64,000 nt of DNA from NCBI GenBank assembly GCA_948465565.1, contig CAOJXR010000001.1, positions 124,001 through 188,000 of the forward strand, in the 5' to 3' direction. Below, in pieces: positions 63,773-64,000 of the stretch. How positions within the stretch are numbered: the first letter of the stretch is position 1; each line of letters starts with the position of its first letter. Source of the DNA: an uncultured Clostridium sp. Lineage in GTDB: Bacteria; Bacillota; Clostridia; TANB77; CAG-508. Both the position numbers and the translations under genes were made by a program. Under the pieces are notes generated by a model. That model made no database searches. It was not told the origin of the DNA and saw only the letters and a list, made by a program, of their open reading frames with translations.

Positions 63773-64000
63773 ATGAAAAGAGTAAAAATCATTATTAGCA
63801 TGATGTTATTTTGCATGATTGCCACAATGTCACTAAATTGTTTTGCATTAACACCATCTTCAGGTGTTACATATGAAGGAATCGATGTAAGTAATTGGCA
63901 AGGATACATAAACTATACAGCAGTAAAAGAAGATGGAATTGACATAGTTTATATAAAATCATCTCAAGGAAACGATTATAAAGACCCTTACTTTGAGTTA
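63773..64000 (+). CDS. GH25 family lysozyme, 3' end cut by window edge
   Basis: The first 76 residues are visible. A signal peptide (KRVKIIISMMLFCMIATMSL with NCFA, cleavage after about residue 26) leads to YEGIDVSNWQGYINYTAVKE, the N-terminal signature of GH25 muramidases, with the catalytic-region Asp in GIDVSNWQ. DIVYIKSSQGNDYKDPYFEL follows. It would be a secreted cell-wall hydrolase. GGAGGG lies 6-10 nt before the ATG. The C-terminal domain cannot be seen. Confidence 0.85.
   Translation, partial: MKRVKIIISMMLFCMIATMSLNCFALTPSSGVTYEGIDVSNWQGYINYTAVKEDGIDIVYIKSSQGNDYKDPYFEL

Overview
The window looks like chromosome from a low-GC, endospore-forming member of the Clostridia (Bacillota). 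The reasons are an AT-rich genome with AGA/ATA-rich codon use, AGGAGG-type ribosome binding sites, many near-perfect sigma-A promoters (TTGACA-N17-TATAAT type), the spore genes sigH and spoIIIAA-AH, and Gram-positive gene sets such as ylbF, trmR, yvcK, tig-clpP-clpX and rpsO-pnp. I cannot name a species from the sequence alone.

Layout. 1-3.6 kb: a DUF4912 gene cut by the left edge, a GT4 glycosyltransferase, ylbF, sigH and tRNA-Thr. 3.7-6.0 kb: a divergent peptide deformylase, then two GC-rich single-gene cassettes (MYG1-type and unknown). 6.1-15.4 kb: ychF, a transglutaminase-like protein, miaB, mutS, a zinc-ribbon/WG protein, a small membrane protein and a glucoamylase-like protein. 15.6-19.1 kb: asnB and, divergent from it, a membrane-anchored formylglycine-generating-enzyme-like (C-type-lectin-fold) protein. 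19.2-26.8 kb: typA, trmR, ppaC, a U32 peptidase, lysS and a HipA-like kinase. 27-28.8 kb: a GC-rich beta-CASP nuclease cassette. 29-31.9 kb: a site-2 protease, tsaD, a phosphoesterase and an unknown. 32-34.9 kb: rpsB-tsf flanked by two more GC-rich cassettes. 35-49 kb: tig-clpP-clpX, rpsO-pnp, a GT2, murB-yvcK, a glycogen-debranching-type enzyme, holA and a membrane-anchored unknown. 49-50.3 kb: a GC-rich membrane-protein cassette and another membrane protein, both on the minus strand. 50.4-55.5 kb: the whole spoIIIA operon. 55.5-59.2 kb: a membrane protein, pfk, argS and tRNA-Leu. 59.3-61.9 kb: a tandem array of four GC-rich cassettes. 62 kb-end: a two-gene SUF-like (SmsCB-type) iron-sulfur operon and a GH25 lysozyme cut by the right edge.

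Two things stand out. First, the gene at 17738 combines a coding (AC)15 microsatellite, in which only one of three repeat phases gives a long protein, with a C-terminal segment that looks like the variable region of a diversity-generating retroelement. That segment also carries an apparent one-base insertion at its 3' end. Second, ten genes at six sites are visibly richer in GC than the host genes. Most carry their own sigma-A-like promoter and a GC-rich hairpin terminator, and sit cleanly between host transcription units, like phage morons. Three of them (60591, 61210, 61565) look like one unknown protein family, and two of these share a structured leader with compensatory base changes.

Other notable points are a dispersed structured RNA element with covarying helices before ylbF and ychF (a 34-nt piece recurs before the gene at 31472), promoters built into inverted repeats upstream of sigH and tRNA-Leu, a spoIIIAD gene split by a frameshift, no well-placed standard start codon for spoIIIAA, and a phosphofructokinase with a mixed ATP/PPi active-site signature. 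Carbohydrate-storage genes (GT4, DUF4912, debranching enzyme, glucoamylase-like) are scattered through the window and suggest an alpha-glucan metabolism.
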